Assembly: GCA_934875675.1 (NCBI GenBank) | Contig: CAKXIK010000006.1 | Coordinates: forward strand, 19,368-83,367 | Source: an uncultured bacterium | GTDB taxonomy: Bacteria > Bacillota > Clostridia > Oscillospirales > Acutalibacteraceae | Direction: 5' to 3' | Length of the DNA: 64,000 bases | Part shown: one piece after another, positions 1 to 8,565 of the stretch | Position numbering within the stretch: position 1 is the stretch's first letter | Layout of the letters: the number at the start of each line of letters is the position of its first letter | The notes under the pieces: model-generated | Database searches by the model: none | What the model was told of the DNA's origin: nothing | What the model saw: the letters and a program-made list of their open reading frames with translations, nothing else | Made by a program: the position numbers and the translations under genes

Positions 1-1
1 T

Positions 2-256
2 CAGCAGAACGGCGTGCCCACAGCACCGCCGGTGAATCATCAGCCCTACCCGCAATATCAACCATTTTCTCAGCAGCCAACCGCACCCCAGGCACCGGTG
101 CAGACGGATGAAAATGAGCCGGTTGACGTTCGGATGCAGGAATCTGCAGAGCAGCAAGGCGAAGATCAGCAGCATCAGGGTCATTGCTGTGCCTGCGGTG
201 CTCCACTGAAGCCCGGAAGCCACTTTTGTGAGCAGTGCGGAATGCGCAACGACTAA
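2..256 (+). CDS. C-terminal end of a zinc-ribbon protein (partial)
   Basis: The frame enters from the left edge without a stop and closes at TAA 254-256. A GTG at 14 is in frame but has no ribosome binding site in front of it, so this is the tail of a longer protein. Visible parts are a Pro/Gln-rich low-complexity stretch, a short acidic Glu/Gln stretch, and a terminal zinc ribbon of form Cys-x2-Cys, ten residues, Cys-x2-Cys. Proteins of this design are usually membrane or scaffold proteins with an unstructured linker. The function cannot be read from this fragment. A hairpin terminator follows about 40 bases downstream. Confidence 0.7.
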   Translation, partial: QQNGVPTAPPVNHQPYPQYQPFSQQPTAPQAPVQTDENEPVDVRMQESAEQQGEDQQHQGHCCACGAPLKPGSHFCEQCGMRND

Positions 257-297
257 GCGGGCAAGGCTGAAGATGAGACCTTGCGATAAATGATGGG

Positions 298-337
298 GGC
301 AACGTCTTTCTGTGAGTCAGAAGGCGTTGCCTTTTTA
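298..337 (+). terminator. Rho-independent terminator after the zinc-ribbon gene
   Basis: The arm GGCAACGTCTTTCTG pairs with CAGAAGGCGTTGCC (one bulge, one G-T pair) around a short loop and is followed by a T run. It ends the transcript entering from the left edge. Confidence 0.75.
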
Positions 338-376
338 AAAAGGAGTGCGGAATACAAGACGATCTGCCGGAATGAT

Positions 377-480
377 TATAATTTCGAATTGAAAATGGTG
401 TTGATATCAAGAAAAGGCTTGAGCTTATGTGGTTTTTCAAAGAATTTTATCTGCCGTTTCAAGAGAAATTAGTATTATAC
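377..480 (+). repeat. Interspersed ~105-bp repeat, copy 1
   Basis: A non-coding element sharing sequence with 63568-63670 (same strand) and with 44744-44852 and 11689-11800 (opposite strand). Bases 452-476 are identical to 63644-63668. The right end (AAATTAGTATTATA) is the inverted complement of the left end best preserved in the 44744-44852 copy (TATAATACTAATTT), as in a miniature inverted-repeat element. The copy stops directly at the -35 box of the asnS promoter. Bases 257-575 otherwise hold only the terminator and this promoter. Confidence 0.7.
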
Positions 481-509
481 TTGACGAAATGCGATCGCCT
501 TGCTAAACT
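481..509 (+). promoter_or_regulatory. Promoter of asnS
   Basis: TTGACG (481-486), 17 bases, TAAACT (504-509), with a TGC extended -10 element. It lies directly after repeat copy 1 and 66 bases before the asnS start. Confidence 0.65.
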
Positions 510-575
510 TAATTCAGTATCCGGAAATACGGAGCGGCGCAACGGAGCACCGTCAAAAGAAAGGAAGTTTCGGAT

Positions 576-1964
576 TTGAGCAATGTAGTTGATTTAAAAC
601 AAGTTTTTGCACAGCCCGATCAATTTATGAATCAGGAGGTTTCGCTGCAGGGATGGGTGCGCAATCACCGCAAGCAGAAAAGCTTTGGATTCATCAATTT
701 TTATGATGGGACGGTGCTTTCGGAGCTGCAGGTGGTTTATGAAGAAAGCCTGCCTAATTTTGAGGAGATTCAAAAGTTTGCAATCGGTTCTGCGGTGTTT
801 GTGCGCGGTACCATTATTCCCTCCGCAGGGAAAAACCAGCAGTTTGAAATGAAGGCGGCGGAGGTTCGGCTGGAAGGTGCATCCGCAGAGGATTACCCTC
901 TGCAGCCCAAGCGTCATTCAATCGAATATCTGCGTGAGATTGCACATCTGCGTCCCCGTACCAAGCTCTTCCAGTCTGTGTTCCGTGTGCGCAGTCTTGC
1001 TGCGCAGGCAATTCATGATTATTTCCAAAGCAACAACTTTGTTTATGTGCATACACCGCTGATCACGGCGAACGACGGCGAAGGAGCGGGACAAACCTTT
1101 CAGGTGACAACCGTTGACCCCGATGAGTGCAAACGTCCGGTGGATTATACGCAGGATTTCTTTGGCAAAAAAACGTGCCTGGCAGTAACCGGTCAGCTCG
1201 AGGCAGAAATCTTTGCGATGGCATATAAAAAGGTTTACACGTTCGGACCAACCTTCCGCGCCGAAAATTCCAACACCAAAACGCATGCTGCCGAATTCTG
1301 GATGATCGAGCCGGAAATGGCATTCTGTGATCTGCACCAGCTGATGGATGTGGAAGAGGATTTCCTTAAATTCGTGGTGCGCACCGTGATGGAAAAAGCT
1401 CCCGAGGAGCTTGCGTTCCTGGAGCAATACACCAAAACACCGCTCACGCAGAAGCTGGACGAATTTGTAAAATCGGGCGTTGCGCGCATTTCGCACCATG
1501 ATGCAATTGCTGCTCTGCGCGAGGCACATGAAAAAGAGCCATTTGACAATGAGCCTAAATTCGGCGAGGATCTTGCCAAGGAACATGAAAAATATCTCAC
1601 GGATGTGTGGTTCCATTCGCCGTGCTTTGTTTACGATTGGCCAAAGGATATCAAGGCATTTTATATGCGCCAGAACGAGGACGGCAAGACGGTTGCCGCC
1701 GTGGATATGTTGGTGCCGGGTGCAGGCGAGCTGATGGGCGGTTCCCAGCGTGAGGAGCGTGTGGAGCGTTTGATTGCACGCATGGATGAGATCGGAATTA
1801 ATGCAGATTCATTTGACTGGTATCTTGATTTGCGCCGTTTTGGCGGCTGTGTCCATTCCGGCTTCGGCATGGGCTTTGAGCGCTTGATTATTTACCTCAC
1901 CGGCGTGGATAACATCCGCGACGTTATCCCGTTCCCCCGCACACCGGGTAACTGCGAATTTTAA
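576..1964 (+). CDS. asnS: Asparaginyl-tRNA synthetase
   Basis: Charges tRNA-Asn with asparagine in the cytoplasm (class II synthetase). The 462-residue product has the normal AsnS length. An N-terminal OB-fold anticodon-binding domain (about residues 15-105, beginning with a GWVRNHRKQK-type strand) is followed by the class II catalytic core: motif 2 with FRAENSNTKTHAAEF, and motif 3 near the C-terminus with GFGMGFERL. The protein ends in the FPRTPGNC-type tail typical of AsnS, not AspS. The start is TTG at 576, chosen because AAGGAAG sits eight bases upstream and no better start exists. The next gene begins 36 bases downstream and is probably cotranscribed. Confidence 0.97.
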   Translation: MSNVVDLKQVFAQPDQFMNQEVSLQGWVRNHRKQKSFGFINFYDGTVLSELQVVYEESLPNFEEIQKFAIGSAVFVRGTIIPSAGKNQQFEMKAAEVRLEGASAEDYPLQPKRHSIEYLREIAHLRPRTKLFQSVFRVRSLAAQAIHDYFQSNNFVYVHTPLITANDGEGAGQTFQVTTVDPDECKRPVDYTQDFFGKKTCLAVTGQLEAEIFAMAYKKVYTFGPTFRAENSNTKTHAAEFWMIEPEMAFCDLHQLMDVEEDFLKFVVRTVMEKAPEELAFLEQYTKTPLTQKLDEFVKSGVARISHHDAIAALREAHEKEPFDNEPKFGEDLAKEHEKYLTDVWFHSPCFVYDWPKDIKAFYMRQNEDGKTVAAVDMLVPGAGELMGGSQREERVERLIARMDEIGINADSFDWYLDLRRFGGCVHSGFGMGFERLIIYLTGVDNIRDVIPFPRTPGNCEF

Positions 1965-2000
1965 TTGCGGTTGAGTTTGAAACGAAAAGGAGGAGGCACC

Positions 2001-2912
2001 GTGAAGAAAGGCAAAAAGACAATGCCTGCGGTTTCGGCAGCGGCACTTTGCCTTGCAGCGGCAATGTGCGTGGGCTGTGGAGCGGAAAGCGCTTCCTCCG
2101 GTTCTGCAGATTTGCAATCGGCACAAGAATCACAGGATGCGGCGTCTTCTGCGTTACAGACACAAACGCTTTCAGTACAGTTTCTCAAGGTGGGAAAAGC
2201 AGACGCAATGGTGCTGTTTTGCGACGGAGAAGCGATGGTGATTGATACGGGAGAAGCGGGTGATGGCGGCAAGGTGCTCAATGCACTTTCTGCTGCCGGG
2301 GTTTCTTCGGTCAAGGCGTTGATTTTGACGCACTTTGACAAGGATCACATCGGCGGTGCGGCAGAGCTTTTGGAAGGCATTTCTGTGCAACGCGTATTCT
2401 GCCCGGATTATGAGGAAAATTCCGACGAAATGCAGGCACTGCAGGATGCGCTGCAGCGCACCGGAGTTCCGGTTTCGGTGCTGACCGCGGAGGAAACCGT
2501 TGCATGCGGATCAGCAGTACTTACGCTGCTGCCGCCGGGCAAAAGTGACCGCAGTGATAATGATTCCTCCATCGTAACACTGCTCACATTCGGCGAGAGG
2601 AAAATGCTTTTTGCCGGGGATGCCATGGAAACACGCATTGCAGAGCTTTTGCAGGACAGCCGCATTACTTCCGGTGGGTTTGATCTGCTCAAGGTGCCGC
2701 ATCATGGTACACTCTGCGGCAAGAGCGCGGAGCTGATTAACGCGGTGCAGCCCAAGCTGGCGGTAATCTGCTGCTCCAAAAAGAATCCGCCGGATGACAC
2801 ACTTCTTTCGCTTTTGACCGCGCAGGGAACACAGGTTTTCACCACCGATTCAGGTACGGTTACGGTGGAAAGCAACGGAATCAATGTGCCGAAGGTGAAC
2901 ACAAACAATTGA
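2001..2912 (+). CDS. Secreted metallo-beta-lactamase-fold lipoprotein (ComEC C-terminal-like)
   Basis: A 303-residue lipoprotein. The GTG start at 2001 follows AAAAGGAGGAGG. A basic N-terminus, a hydrophobic segment and a lipobox ending in Val-Gly-Cys (about residue 26) predict export and lipid anchoring, followed by a Ser/Ala/Gln linker. The catalytic domain (from about residue 55) carries the metallo-beta-lactamase motif T-H-F-D-K-D-H-I-G-G, a later G-D-A-M-E and the terminal VPHHGT, the pattern of the hydrolase domain at the C-terminus of ComEC/Rec2. A stand-alone secreted version may act as a nuclease or phosphoesterase outside the cell; this is inference. It is probably cotranscribed with asnS and is followed by a strong terminator. 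Confidence 0.88.
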   Translation: MKKGKKTMPAVSAAALCLAAAMCVGCGAESASSGSADLQSAQESQDAASSALQTQTLSVQFLKVGKADAMVLFCDGEAMVIDTGEAGDGGKVLNALSAAGVSSVKALILTHFDKDHIGGAAELLEGISVQRVFCPDYEENSDEMQALQDALQRTGVPVSVLTAEETVACGSAVLTLLPPGKSDRSDNDSSIVTLLTFGERKMLFAGDAMETRIAELLQDSRITSGGFDLLKVPHHGTLCGKSAELINAVQPKLAVICCSKKNPPDDTLLSLLTAQGTQVFTTDSGTVTVESNGINVPKVNTNN

Positions 2913-2919
2913 ATGAAAA

Positions 2920-2966
2920 AATCAGGGTATCATTGCGCAAGACAGCAATGATACCCTGATTTTATT
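2920..2966 (+). terminator. Terminator of the asnS operon
   Basis: A perfect 17-bp stem (AATCAGGGTATCATTGC with its complement), 8-base loop, and a T-rich tail, beginning eight bases after the stop codon. Confidence 0.9.
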
Positions 2967-3078
2967 CGAAATTAAAATTTCGGTTGTACTTGTAAAGCAG
3001 GCAGAAATAGCATTGCAGGAAATGTTTTTGCGCAGCGCATCCGGTATACTAATACTACCGTGCGGAAGGAGAGTGACC

Positions 3079-4386
3079 ATGCAATACCCGGAAAAAATTA
3101 AAAACGAGCTTGAATATATTGAGCAAAACCTCAAGACGGAAATTACGGCGGAGGAGCTTGCAAAAAAAGCAAACTATTCCGTTTATCATTATTGCCGCTT
3201 GTTTTCAGCTGCAACGGGCTTGTCGGTGGCGGGGTATATTTTGAACAGGCGACTTGACCATGCGCTTGCTGAAATTGCCTGTGGACGAAAAGCTATTGAA
3301 GTTGTGCTGGAATACGGTTTTGACACTTATGCAGGGTTTTATAAGGCGTTTGTCCGGATGTATGGCTGCTCTGCGAAAAAGTATCTCAGCATTTATCAAC
3401 AACACCAACCAACCAAACCGGAGGTGGCAAGAATGAAATCCTACACTAAAAATGAACTCAGAAAGATTTTGGATCACTGGGATATCCCGAAGAATTTGTC
3501 AATTGGGGATGTTTCGATTGCCAATGGCGCAAAAGTGGATGAGTCCGAGTGGAAAATCGGCGACGCATATATTCTGAAAACCGGCAACCGTGTTGAGCGC
3601 ATCAGGCATTTAAAAATTGCACAGGCGCTCGGCAGAAATGGATTCCCGTCCTTATTGCCCGTTCCCACGAAAGCGGGTGATGACTTTTTGGAGGGCGACG
3701 ATATTTTTATCCTTTCCCATGCGGTAAAGGGTGCGCCGATAGCGTCCGAAAAGCTGTGCGGAGAGCATTGCGCTCCATATGCAGAAGAGTATGGAAGAGG
3801 AATCGCCAGACTACATAAGGCATTAAAGGAAATCCAAAAGGACATCAATCCCGATGAAATCAATTTGTATCAAAATGTTATGGAATGGGCATTGCCAAGT
3901 GTCCGGAGGCAAAACCGTCAGTGGGATATGAAAATTGATGATAGTTTTTTTGAGGATTACACCAAGACCTTTGGAGCGCTGTATGTCGGACTTCCCAGAC
4001 AATTGATTCACCGTAACCCCTGTCCGGGCTATGTATTTTTTGAGGGGGAACAGGTTTCTGGATTTGAAGATTTTGATTTGAGTGAATGCAATATTCGTCT
4101 GTGGGATCCTTGTTATTGTGCCACAGGTATTCTCAGCGAAGGCCATGACGCGATGTGTGCAATCTGGCTGGATATCCTGAAATCACTTTTGCAGGGTTAC
4201 AACAAAGAAAATCCTCTTCTGCGGCAGGAAAAGCAGGCAGTGTATTATGTAATATGTTCTATTCAGATGATCTGCGTGGCTTATTTTGAAAGTTGCGATG
4301 AGTATAAAGCACTTGCCAAAACAAATCGTCAGATGCTGCAATTTATTATTCACAACCGGAATCAGATTGAGGGCATTTTCAACTGA
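3079..4386 (+). CDS. AraC-type HTH fused to an aminoglycoside/choline phosphotransferase-like domain
   Basis: A 435-residue two-domain protein. The ATG at 3079 follows GGAAGGAGA. Residues about 1-110 form an AraC/XylS double helix-turn-helix placed N-terminally (signature around Y-G-F-D-T-Y-A-G-F-Y-K-A-F). Residues about 120-435 resemble the APH/choline kinase fold. The catalytic loop reads H311-R-N-P-C-P-G-Y318 where active kinases have H-x-D-x4-N, so the catalytic Asp is Asn and the metal-binding Asn is Tyr. The later D-F-D motif (331-333) is kept. It may therefore bind but not phosphorylate its ligand and serve as a sensor for the DNA-binding half. This is inference; the fold assignment is by motif. 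Confidence 0.8.
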   Translation: MQYPEKIKNELEYIEQNLKTEITAEELAKKANYSVYHYCRLFSAATGLSVAGYILNRRLDHALAEIACGRKAIEVVLEYGFDTYAGFYKAFVRMYGCSAKKYLSIYQQHQPTKPEVARMKSYTKNELRKILDHWDIPKNLSIGDVSIANGAKVDESEWKIGDAYILKTGNRVERIRHLKIAQALGRNGFPSLLPVPTKAGDDFLEGDDIFILSHAVKGAPIASEKLCGEHCAPYAEEYGRGIARLHKALKEIQKDINPDEINLYQNVMEWALPSVRRQNRQWDMKIDDSFFEDYTKTFGALYVGLPRQLIHRNPCPGYVFFEGEQVSGFEDFDLSECNIRLWDPCYCATGILSEGHDAMCAIWLDILKSLLQGYNKENPLLRQEKQAVYYVICSIQMICVAYFESCDEYKALAKTNRQMLQFIIHNRNQIEGIFN

Positions 4387-4388
4387 AA

Positions 4389-4444
4389 AGGCAATCCTAA
4401 TTTAATATGCATTCATATGCACAACAATTGCCTCCGTTTTTTTG
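4389..4444 (+). terminator. Possible terminator after the AraC-APH gene
   Basis: AGGCAAT (4389-4395) pairs with ATTGCCT (4427-4433). An inner TGCAT/ATGCA pairing and a following run of T support a weak terminator between the two convergent genes. Confidence 0.45.
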
Positions 4445-4530
4445 CGACGGGTACTTGTTGTACATATGAATTTTTTGTTGTGCAGGCGCAACACGACCGA
4501 AAAGGAAATAGTTTTGGTTTTATATTATAC

Positions 4531-5163
4531 TTACCACAACCCGTTGGTATCGCCAAGCAAAATGTATTTTATATTTTTATTTATCTCTTTTTCATTAATA
4601 CCTTTTAAAATTAATGGCTCAATTACTTCACGGCTTTCTCGCGTGTGGGGAAGAGTAGCGGCAAGTGCGTTGGCTTTTTCAATTCTTCCACACTTTAAAT
4701 ATAAAAAACAAAGCACAGCGCGGGTGGTCGATTTCTGTTTTTCATTTGTTGACAAAGGAAGCCCTCGTTCTATTAATTGGATTGCTTCCTCGGTTTTTGC
4801 TTGTAACGCCAAAACGCCGGCTAAACCAAGAATCATACCGGGTTTGTTAGGATAAATTAACAATGCGTCCCGGTAAACACGTTCTGCGGCCTGATAATCT
4901 CCGTTTCTTTGAAACTCGGATGCAGTTTTATGGATGTTGTATCGTGTCTCTTCTGCGCGAATGATATCCATGCCAATAAGTAGATCGATACTTGTTTCAA
5001 GTATGTTTGCCAGTGCGGGTAAAAAAGTTATATCTGGATAACAGTCACCACGCTCCCATTTTGAAACGCTCTGCGGGGTAACGTTAAGGTATTTCGCAAT
5101 ATCCTCTTGAGTCAAATTTTTTACAATACGATATTTTTTTAAGTTTTCGGATAAATACAACAT
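4531..5163 (-). CDS. XRE-family HTH regulator with TPR-like C-terminus
   Basis: A 210-residue cytoplasmic regulator. The ATG at 5163 follows AAGGGGGG. Residues about 5-62 are a Cro/C1-type helix-turn-helix (N-L-T-Q-E-D-I-A-K-Y-L, then V-T-P-Q-S-V-S-K-W-E-R-G), the DNA-recognition pattern of this family. Residues 75-200 are helical, with TPR-like repeats around Y-Q-A-A-E-R-V-Y and E-E-A-I-Q-L-I. Similar proteins use the TPR half for ligand or partner binding. No target is evident. It converges with the AraC-APH gene and has its own promoter. Codon use is more AT-rich than in most neighbours, so recent acquisition is possible. Confidence 0.85.
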   Translation of the reverse strand: MLYLSENLKKYRIVKNLTQEDIAKYLNVTPQSVSKWERGDCYPDITFLPALANILETSIDLLIGMDIIRAEETRYNIHKTASEFQRNGDYQAAERVYRDALLIYPNKPGMILGLAGVLALQAKTEEAIQLIERGLPLSTNEKQKSTTRAVLCFLYLKCGRIEKANALAATLPHTRESREVIEPLILKGINEKEINKNIKYILLGDTNGLW

Positions 5164-5189
5164 GATAAACCCCCCTTACGTTTACCTAT

Positions 5190-5217
5190 ATTTTATCAGA
5201 ATTCGGTATATTTTCAA
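5190..5217 (-). promoter_or_regulatory. Promoter of the HTH-TPR gene
   Basis: Read on the minus strand: TTGAAA (5217-5212), 16 bases, TAAAAT (5195-5190), 27 bases before the start. Confidence 0.55.
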
Positions 5218-5298
5218 TGGCGCAATAGTTGTTATGAATTCAACCGCTAACAGAATCGTAATTTGCCCAAAACGGTATCACAAATGGGTAAATATAGT

Positions 5299-5333
5299 TA
5301 ATTTAATCCGTGTTTATTCCCGAAACGCGGATT
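5299..5333. other. Inverted repeat in the divergent intergenic region
   Basis: TTAATCCGTGTTT pairs with GAAACGCGGATTAA (one mismatch) around a six-base loop. No T run follows, so it is more like an operator than a terminator. The surrounding 5164-5520 region holds two divergent promoters and no gene. Confidence 0.4.
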
Positions 5334-5414
5334 AATATGACATTCACATTTTGATTCATTTCAGACAAACCACAAAAAAATGCTGCCAAAAGTTGCGGTT
5401 CTAAAGTAAAGCAG

Positions 5415-5442
5415 TTGAAATTTTTTTGCAATGAGTTAAAAT
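5415..5442 (+). promoter_or_regulatory. Promoter of the isomerase gene at 5521
   Basis: TTGAAA (5415-5420), 16 bases, TAAAAT (5437-5442). Confidence 0.5.
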
Positions 5443-5520
5443 GAAGAAAACGGGATTCGGATGGGATTTCAAAGCAATTTTTCCTGGCCGTTATCCAAAC
5501 AAAGAAAGGATGTTTTTTGT

Positions 5521-6349
5521 CATGTCTATGCCAATTGGACTGCAGCTTTATACGGTTCGCGATGCGATGGAGCAGGATTTTGAGGGCACCCTGAAAAAGG
5601 TGAAGGAATTTGGGTATGACGGCGTTGAATTTGCCGGGTTGTTCGGCCACACCGCAGCGGAAGTAAAAAATATGTGTGCAGAAATCGGTCTTACACCAAT
5701 CTCCGCTCATGTTCCCCTGGATGAAATGATTGCGGCGCCGGAAGAGGTGCTGGGCGTATACAAAGATATTGGATGCAAATATGTGGTTGTGCCGTATCTG
5801 CCGGAGGAAAAGCGCGCAGGGACTCCCGCATTTGCGCAGACCATGGCGGATATTGAAATGCTCTGCAAGGTGGCAAAGTCTCTGGGGCTTGTGATGCTTT
5901 ATCATAATCACGATTTCGAATTCCAGAAGATTGACGGCAAGTATGTGCTCGATTATATGTATGATACGATTCCGGCATCGTTGCTGCAAACCGAGCTCGA
6001 TACCTGCTGGGTGAATGTGGGCGGCGAAAACCCCGCGCAATATGTGCTGAAATATACCGGCCGCGCGCCAATTGTGCATCTCAAGGATTTTGTGATGCAG
6101 GGCAGAGAAAAGCCGCAGCATCTTTATGAGCTCATCGGCATTGAAACAGACGGGCAGACCGCGCAGGACGAAGCATTTGGCTTCCGTCCGGTCGGTAGCG
6201 GCGTGCAGGATTTCCCGGCGATTTTAGCAGCATCCGAAAAAGCCGGTGCACAGTGGGTCATCGTTGAGCAGGATCGTCCGGCTCCCGGCGAGGAACCGGT
6301 TGCTTCTGCCAAGAAGAGCATTGATTACCTCCGCTCGTTTGCATGGTAA
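5521..6349 (+). CDS. Sugar phosphate isomerase/epimerase (xylose isomerase-like TIM barrel)
   Basis: A 276-residue soluble enzyme of the AP endonuclease 2/xylose isomerase-like TIM-barrel superfamily. The ATG at 5521 is preferred because GAAAGGA lies about twelve bases before it; the frame is open further upstream but an ATG at 5509 directly abuts that site. Family marks are the opening G-L-Q-L-Y-T-V-R, the strand Y-D-G-V-E-F-A-G, the metal ligands in Y-H-N-H-D-F-E-F, the T-E-L-D-T-C-W strand and H-L-K-D near residue 190. Members isomerise or epimerise sugars or inositol derivatives; the substrate here is unknown. It is monocistronic, between its own promoter and a terminator. Confidence 0.85.
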
Positions 6350-6377
6350 TCCGAATGTTTTTTGTATGAGATTTTTA

Positions 6378-6415
6378 GACGGGAGCTTCCGATTTTTCGG
6401 AAACTCCCGTTTAAT
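6378..6415 (+). terminator. Terminator after the isomerase gene
   Basis: ACGGGAGCTTCCG pairs with CGGAAACTCCCGT around a short loop, with a T-rich tail. Confidence 0.85.
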
Positions 6416-6420
6416 TGTAA

Positions 6421-6458
6421 AAAAGAGGTTGTCGTAAAAACGACAGCCTCTTTTTGTA
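6421..6458 (-). terminator. Terminator of the ilvA-ridA operon
   Basis: AAAAGAGGTTGTCG pairs with CGACAGCCTCTTTTT. On the minus strand the stem is followed by a T run and ends the ridA transcript; it would also work on the plus strand. Confidence 0.8.
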
Positions 6459-6505
6459 ATACAGATTAAATTTGAAGTTGAATTCCGGTCATACATGTGC
6501 AGAGC

Positions 6506-6877
6506 TTATTTTTCCGCAATGACTTCCACTTCTACGAGCACATTTTTGGGCAGCTGTTTGACGGCAACACAGCTGCGGGCAGGCTTGCTCGAAAAATATT
6601 TTCCATATACCGCGTTAAATGCCGCAAAATCGTTCATATCCTGCAGAAAGCAGGTGGTTTTTACTGCTTTTTCCAGCGAAGAGCCGGAAGCCTCCAGAAC
6701 CGCCTTCAGGTTTTTGCAAACCTGTTCGCTCTGCTCTTCAATTGTGGTGGCTTCCACGTTTCCGGTTGCGGGATTGATCGGGATTTGGCCGGAGGTGAAC
6801 ACCAGGTTGCCGCAGACCATTGCCTGCGAATAGGGCCCAATTGCCTGTGGGGCATTTTCAGTGTAAACAGAATTCAT
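6506..6877 (-). CDS. ridA: RidA family enamine/imine deaminase
   Basis: A 123-residue protein, the normal RidA (YjgF/YER057c) length. It hydrolyses reactive enamine/imine intermediates such as 2-aminoacrylate and 2-aminocrotonate. Family marks are N-A-P-Q-A-I-G-P-Y-S-Q-A near the N-terminus, F-T-S-G-Q-I-P, the S-R-S/A-R-S-C-V-A-V region with the substrate-binding Arg, and a terminal V-E-V-E-V-I-A. The ATG at 6877 follows AGAAAGGAAG. It lies 97 bases downstream of ilvA on the same strand, which fits its known job of clearing the by-products of threonine and serine dehydration by IlvA. Confidence 0.95.
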   Translation of the reverse strand: MNSVYTENAPQAIGPYSQAMVCGNLVFTSGQIPINPATGNVEATTIEEQSEQVCKNLKAVLEASGSSLEKAVKTTCFLQDMNDFAAFNAVYGKYFSSKPARSCVAVKQLPKNVLVEVEVIAEK

Positions 6878-6974
6878 TAAAATCTTCCTTTCTAAAATGC
6901 GCGGAATGCGCCGGGTGAAATTTTCCGCAGCCGATTCTGCGGTTAATACTGATTTCAGAGTGGGAATTGCGCAG

Positions 6975-8168
6975 TTATCTCAGGTGAAATCCACCTGCGG
7001 TCAAAGCGTCGGTGATCTGTTGAATATGAGCGTAATTGCGGGTTTCCAGAACCAGGCGCAGGAAGCAGCCGTTGATATCGCTTTCCTCACTGGCGCGTTC
7101 GTGGTGAATGGAAATTACATTACCGCCGTTTTCTGCAATGATGCGGGAAACATTCTGCAGTTGACCGGGTTTGTCCATCAGCTCAATGCAAAGGGCACAG
7201 CTTCGGCCGGATTTGAGCAAGCCGCGCTCAATTACGCGGGAAAGAATGGTCACATCAATGTTGCCGCCGGAAACAAGGCAGACAACCTTTTTGCCCTTGA
7301 CAGGCACTTTGTTAAACATTGCAGCCGCAACGGAAACAGCACCCGCGCCCTCGGCAATCAGCTTGTGCTGCTCAATCAGCGCCAGAATAGCGGTGGAGAT
7401 TTCGTCCTCGTTTACCGTGACAATGTCATCTACAAACCGGCTGCAATATTCAAAGGTGTGTTCGCCCGGTTCCTTGACGGCGATTCCGTCCGCAATAGTG
7501 GAAACCGAAGAGAGCCGCTCAATTTTCTTGTGCTTGACAGAGTTGAGCATGCTGGGTGCTCCGGCTGCCTGTACGCCGTAGACCTTTACATCCGGGCGCA
7601 GCGCCTTGACGGCGAAGGCAACGCCGGAAATCAATCCGCCACCGCCAACCGGAACAATTACCGCGTCAAGTTTTGGAAGGTCGTTTAAAATTTCCAGACC
7701 AATCGTTCCCTGACCGGCAATTACATTTTCATTGTCGAACGGATGAACAAAGGTGTATTTTTTTTCGTCGCGCAGTTCAAGTGCACGCTTGTATGCATCA
7801 TCATAAACGCCCGGCACCATGCAGACCTCGGCGCCATAAGACTTGGTGGCTTCTACCTTGGAAATCGGTGCGCCGTCCGGCAAACAAATGAGTGATTTGA
7901 TGCCGTATTTGGCAGCTGCCAATGCAACGCCCTGTGCGTGATTCCCTGCGGAGCAGGCGATGACGCCATTGGCTTTTTCCTCCGGGGTCAGCTGCGAAAT
8001 CATGTATCCTGCGCCGCGAACCTTAAACGAACCGGTCATCTGCAGGTTTTCAGGCTTTAAGTATACGTCGCAATCCAGGTTAATTTTTGGGGCATGAATC
8101 AAAGAGGTTTCGCGCACCACATCGCGAAGAACATAAGAAGCGTGATAGATTTTGTCCAGTGTCAGCAT
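6975..8168 (-). CDS. ilvA: Threonine ammonia-lyase (threonine dehydratase) with ACT domain
   Basis: A PLP enzyme of 397 residues that deaminates threonine to 2-oxobutyrate, the first step towards isoleucine. The PLP lysine is in G-S-F-K-V-R-G-A (about residue 50), followed by S-A-G-N-H-A-Q-G-V-A and the phosphate-binding G-G-G-G-L-I-S-G loop. The last 75 residues form one ACT regulatory domain (from about residue 320), as in the short IlvA/TdcB-like class rather than the 510-residue two-ACT E. coli form. The start is ATG at 8168, twelve bases after GGAAAGG; an earlier ATG overlapping that site is out of frame. Control is by the upstream T-box leader. Confidence 0.95.
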   Translation of the reverse strand: MLTLDKIYHASYVLRDVVRETSLIHAPKINLDCDVYLKPENLQMTGSFKVRGAGYMISQLTPEEKANGVIACSAGNHAQGVALAAAKYGIKSLICLPDGAPISKVEATKSYGAEVCMVPGVYDDAYKRALELRDEKKYTFVHPFDNENVIAGQGTIGLEILNDLPKLDAVIVPVGGGGLISGVAFAVKALRPDVKVYGVQAAGAPSMLNSVKHKKIERLSSVSTIADGIAVKEPGEHTFEYCSRFVDDIVTVNEDEISTAILALIEQHKLIAEGAGAVSVAAAMFNKVPVKGKKVVCLVSGGNIDVTILSRVIERGLLKSGRSCALCIELMDKPGQLQNVSRIIAENGGNVISIHHERASEESDINGCFLRLVLETRNYAHIQQITDALTAGGFHLR

Positions 8169-8286
8169 TTGATTTGACCATCCTTTCCGAAAGTGGGCTT
8201 TGCCCACTTGCCAAAATTCGCCGTCGCAGCGAGGCTGCTCCGCAAATTTTGCGCTTGAAAATAAGCTTTTTGAGGCGTTTGGGCAT

Positions 8287-8550
8287 AAAAAAAGCTCCGC
8301 CTCTGTTTTCACATAGAGGCGAAGACTAAAAATTCAATCTCCGTGGTACCACTCTATTTTGCCGCCGAAGCGACCACTCACTGTGCACAACCATGCACCT
8401 CCCTTTTAACGGCGGGAACCCGGGTCTGCTTACAACCATATGGTTTCAGCAGCCTGCTCGAGGGCGATGACATCCAACGACTTTTGCCTGCTCGCACCAA
8501 CCGCAGACTCTCTGAAAAAAGCGAATGCCGAATGTTTTGTCCCTGTCACT
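8287..8550 (-). ncRNA. T-box leader of ilvA-ridA (probably isoleucine-specific)
   Basis: Read on the minus strand, the leader has an AG bulge (AGAGAG, near 8510), a distal hairpin CTGC-GGTTGGTGCGA-GCAG, the T-box antiterminator core GAGTGGTACCACGG (around 8341-8354), and a terminator hairpin CGCCTCTATG...CAGAGGCGGAGC followed by seven T (8287-8325). The triplet ATC (8468-8466), just before CCCT that can pair with an upstream AGGG, is my best reading of the specifier; it fits Ile control. Uncharged tRNA would stabilise the antiterminator and switch on ilvA. Confidence 0.9.
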
Positions 8551-8565
8551 GCATTTCTTTTCTCA

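Noticed and set aside
290..472. 60-codon plus-strand frame upstream of asnS
   Set aside because: It runs through the terminator and repeat copy 1 and has no ribosome binding site.
8424..8445. ACC after a GAA as the specifier of the ilvA T-box, implying Thr control
   Set aside because: It lies outside the stem I order (AG bulge, distal hairpin, specifier, base); ATC at 8468-8466 fits position and biology better. Certainty is moderate.
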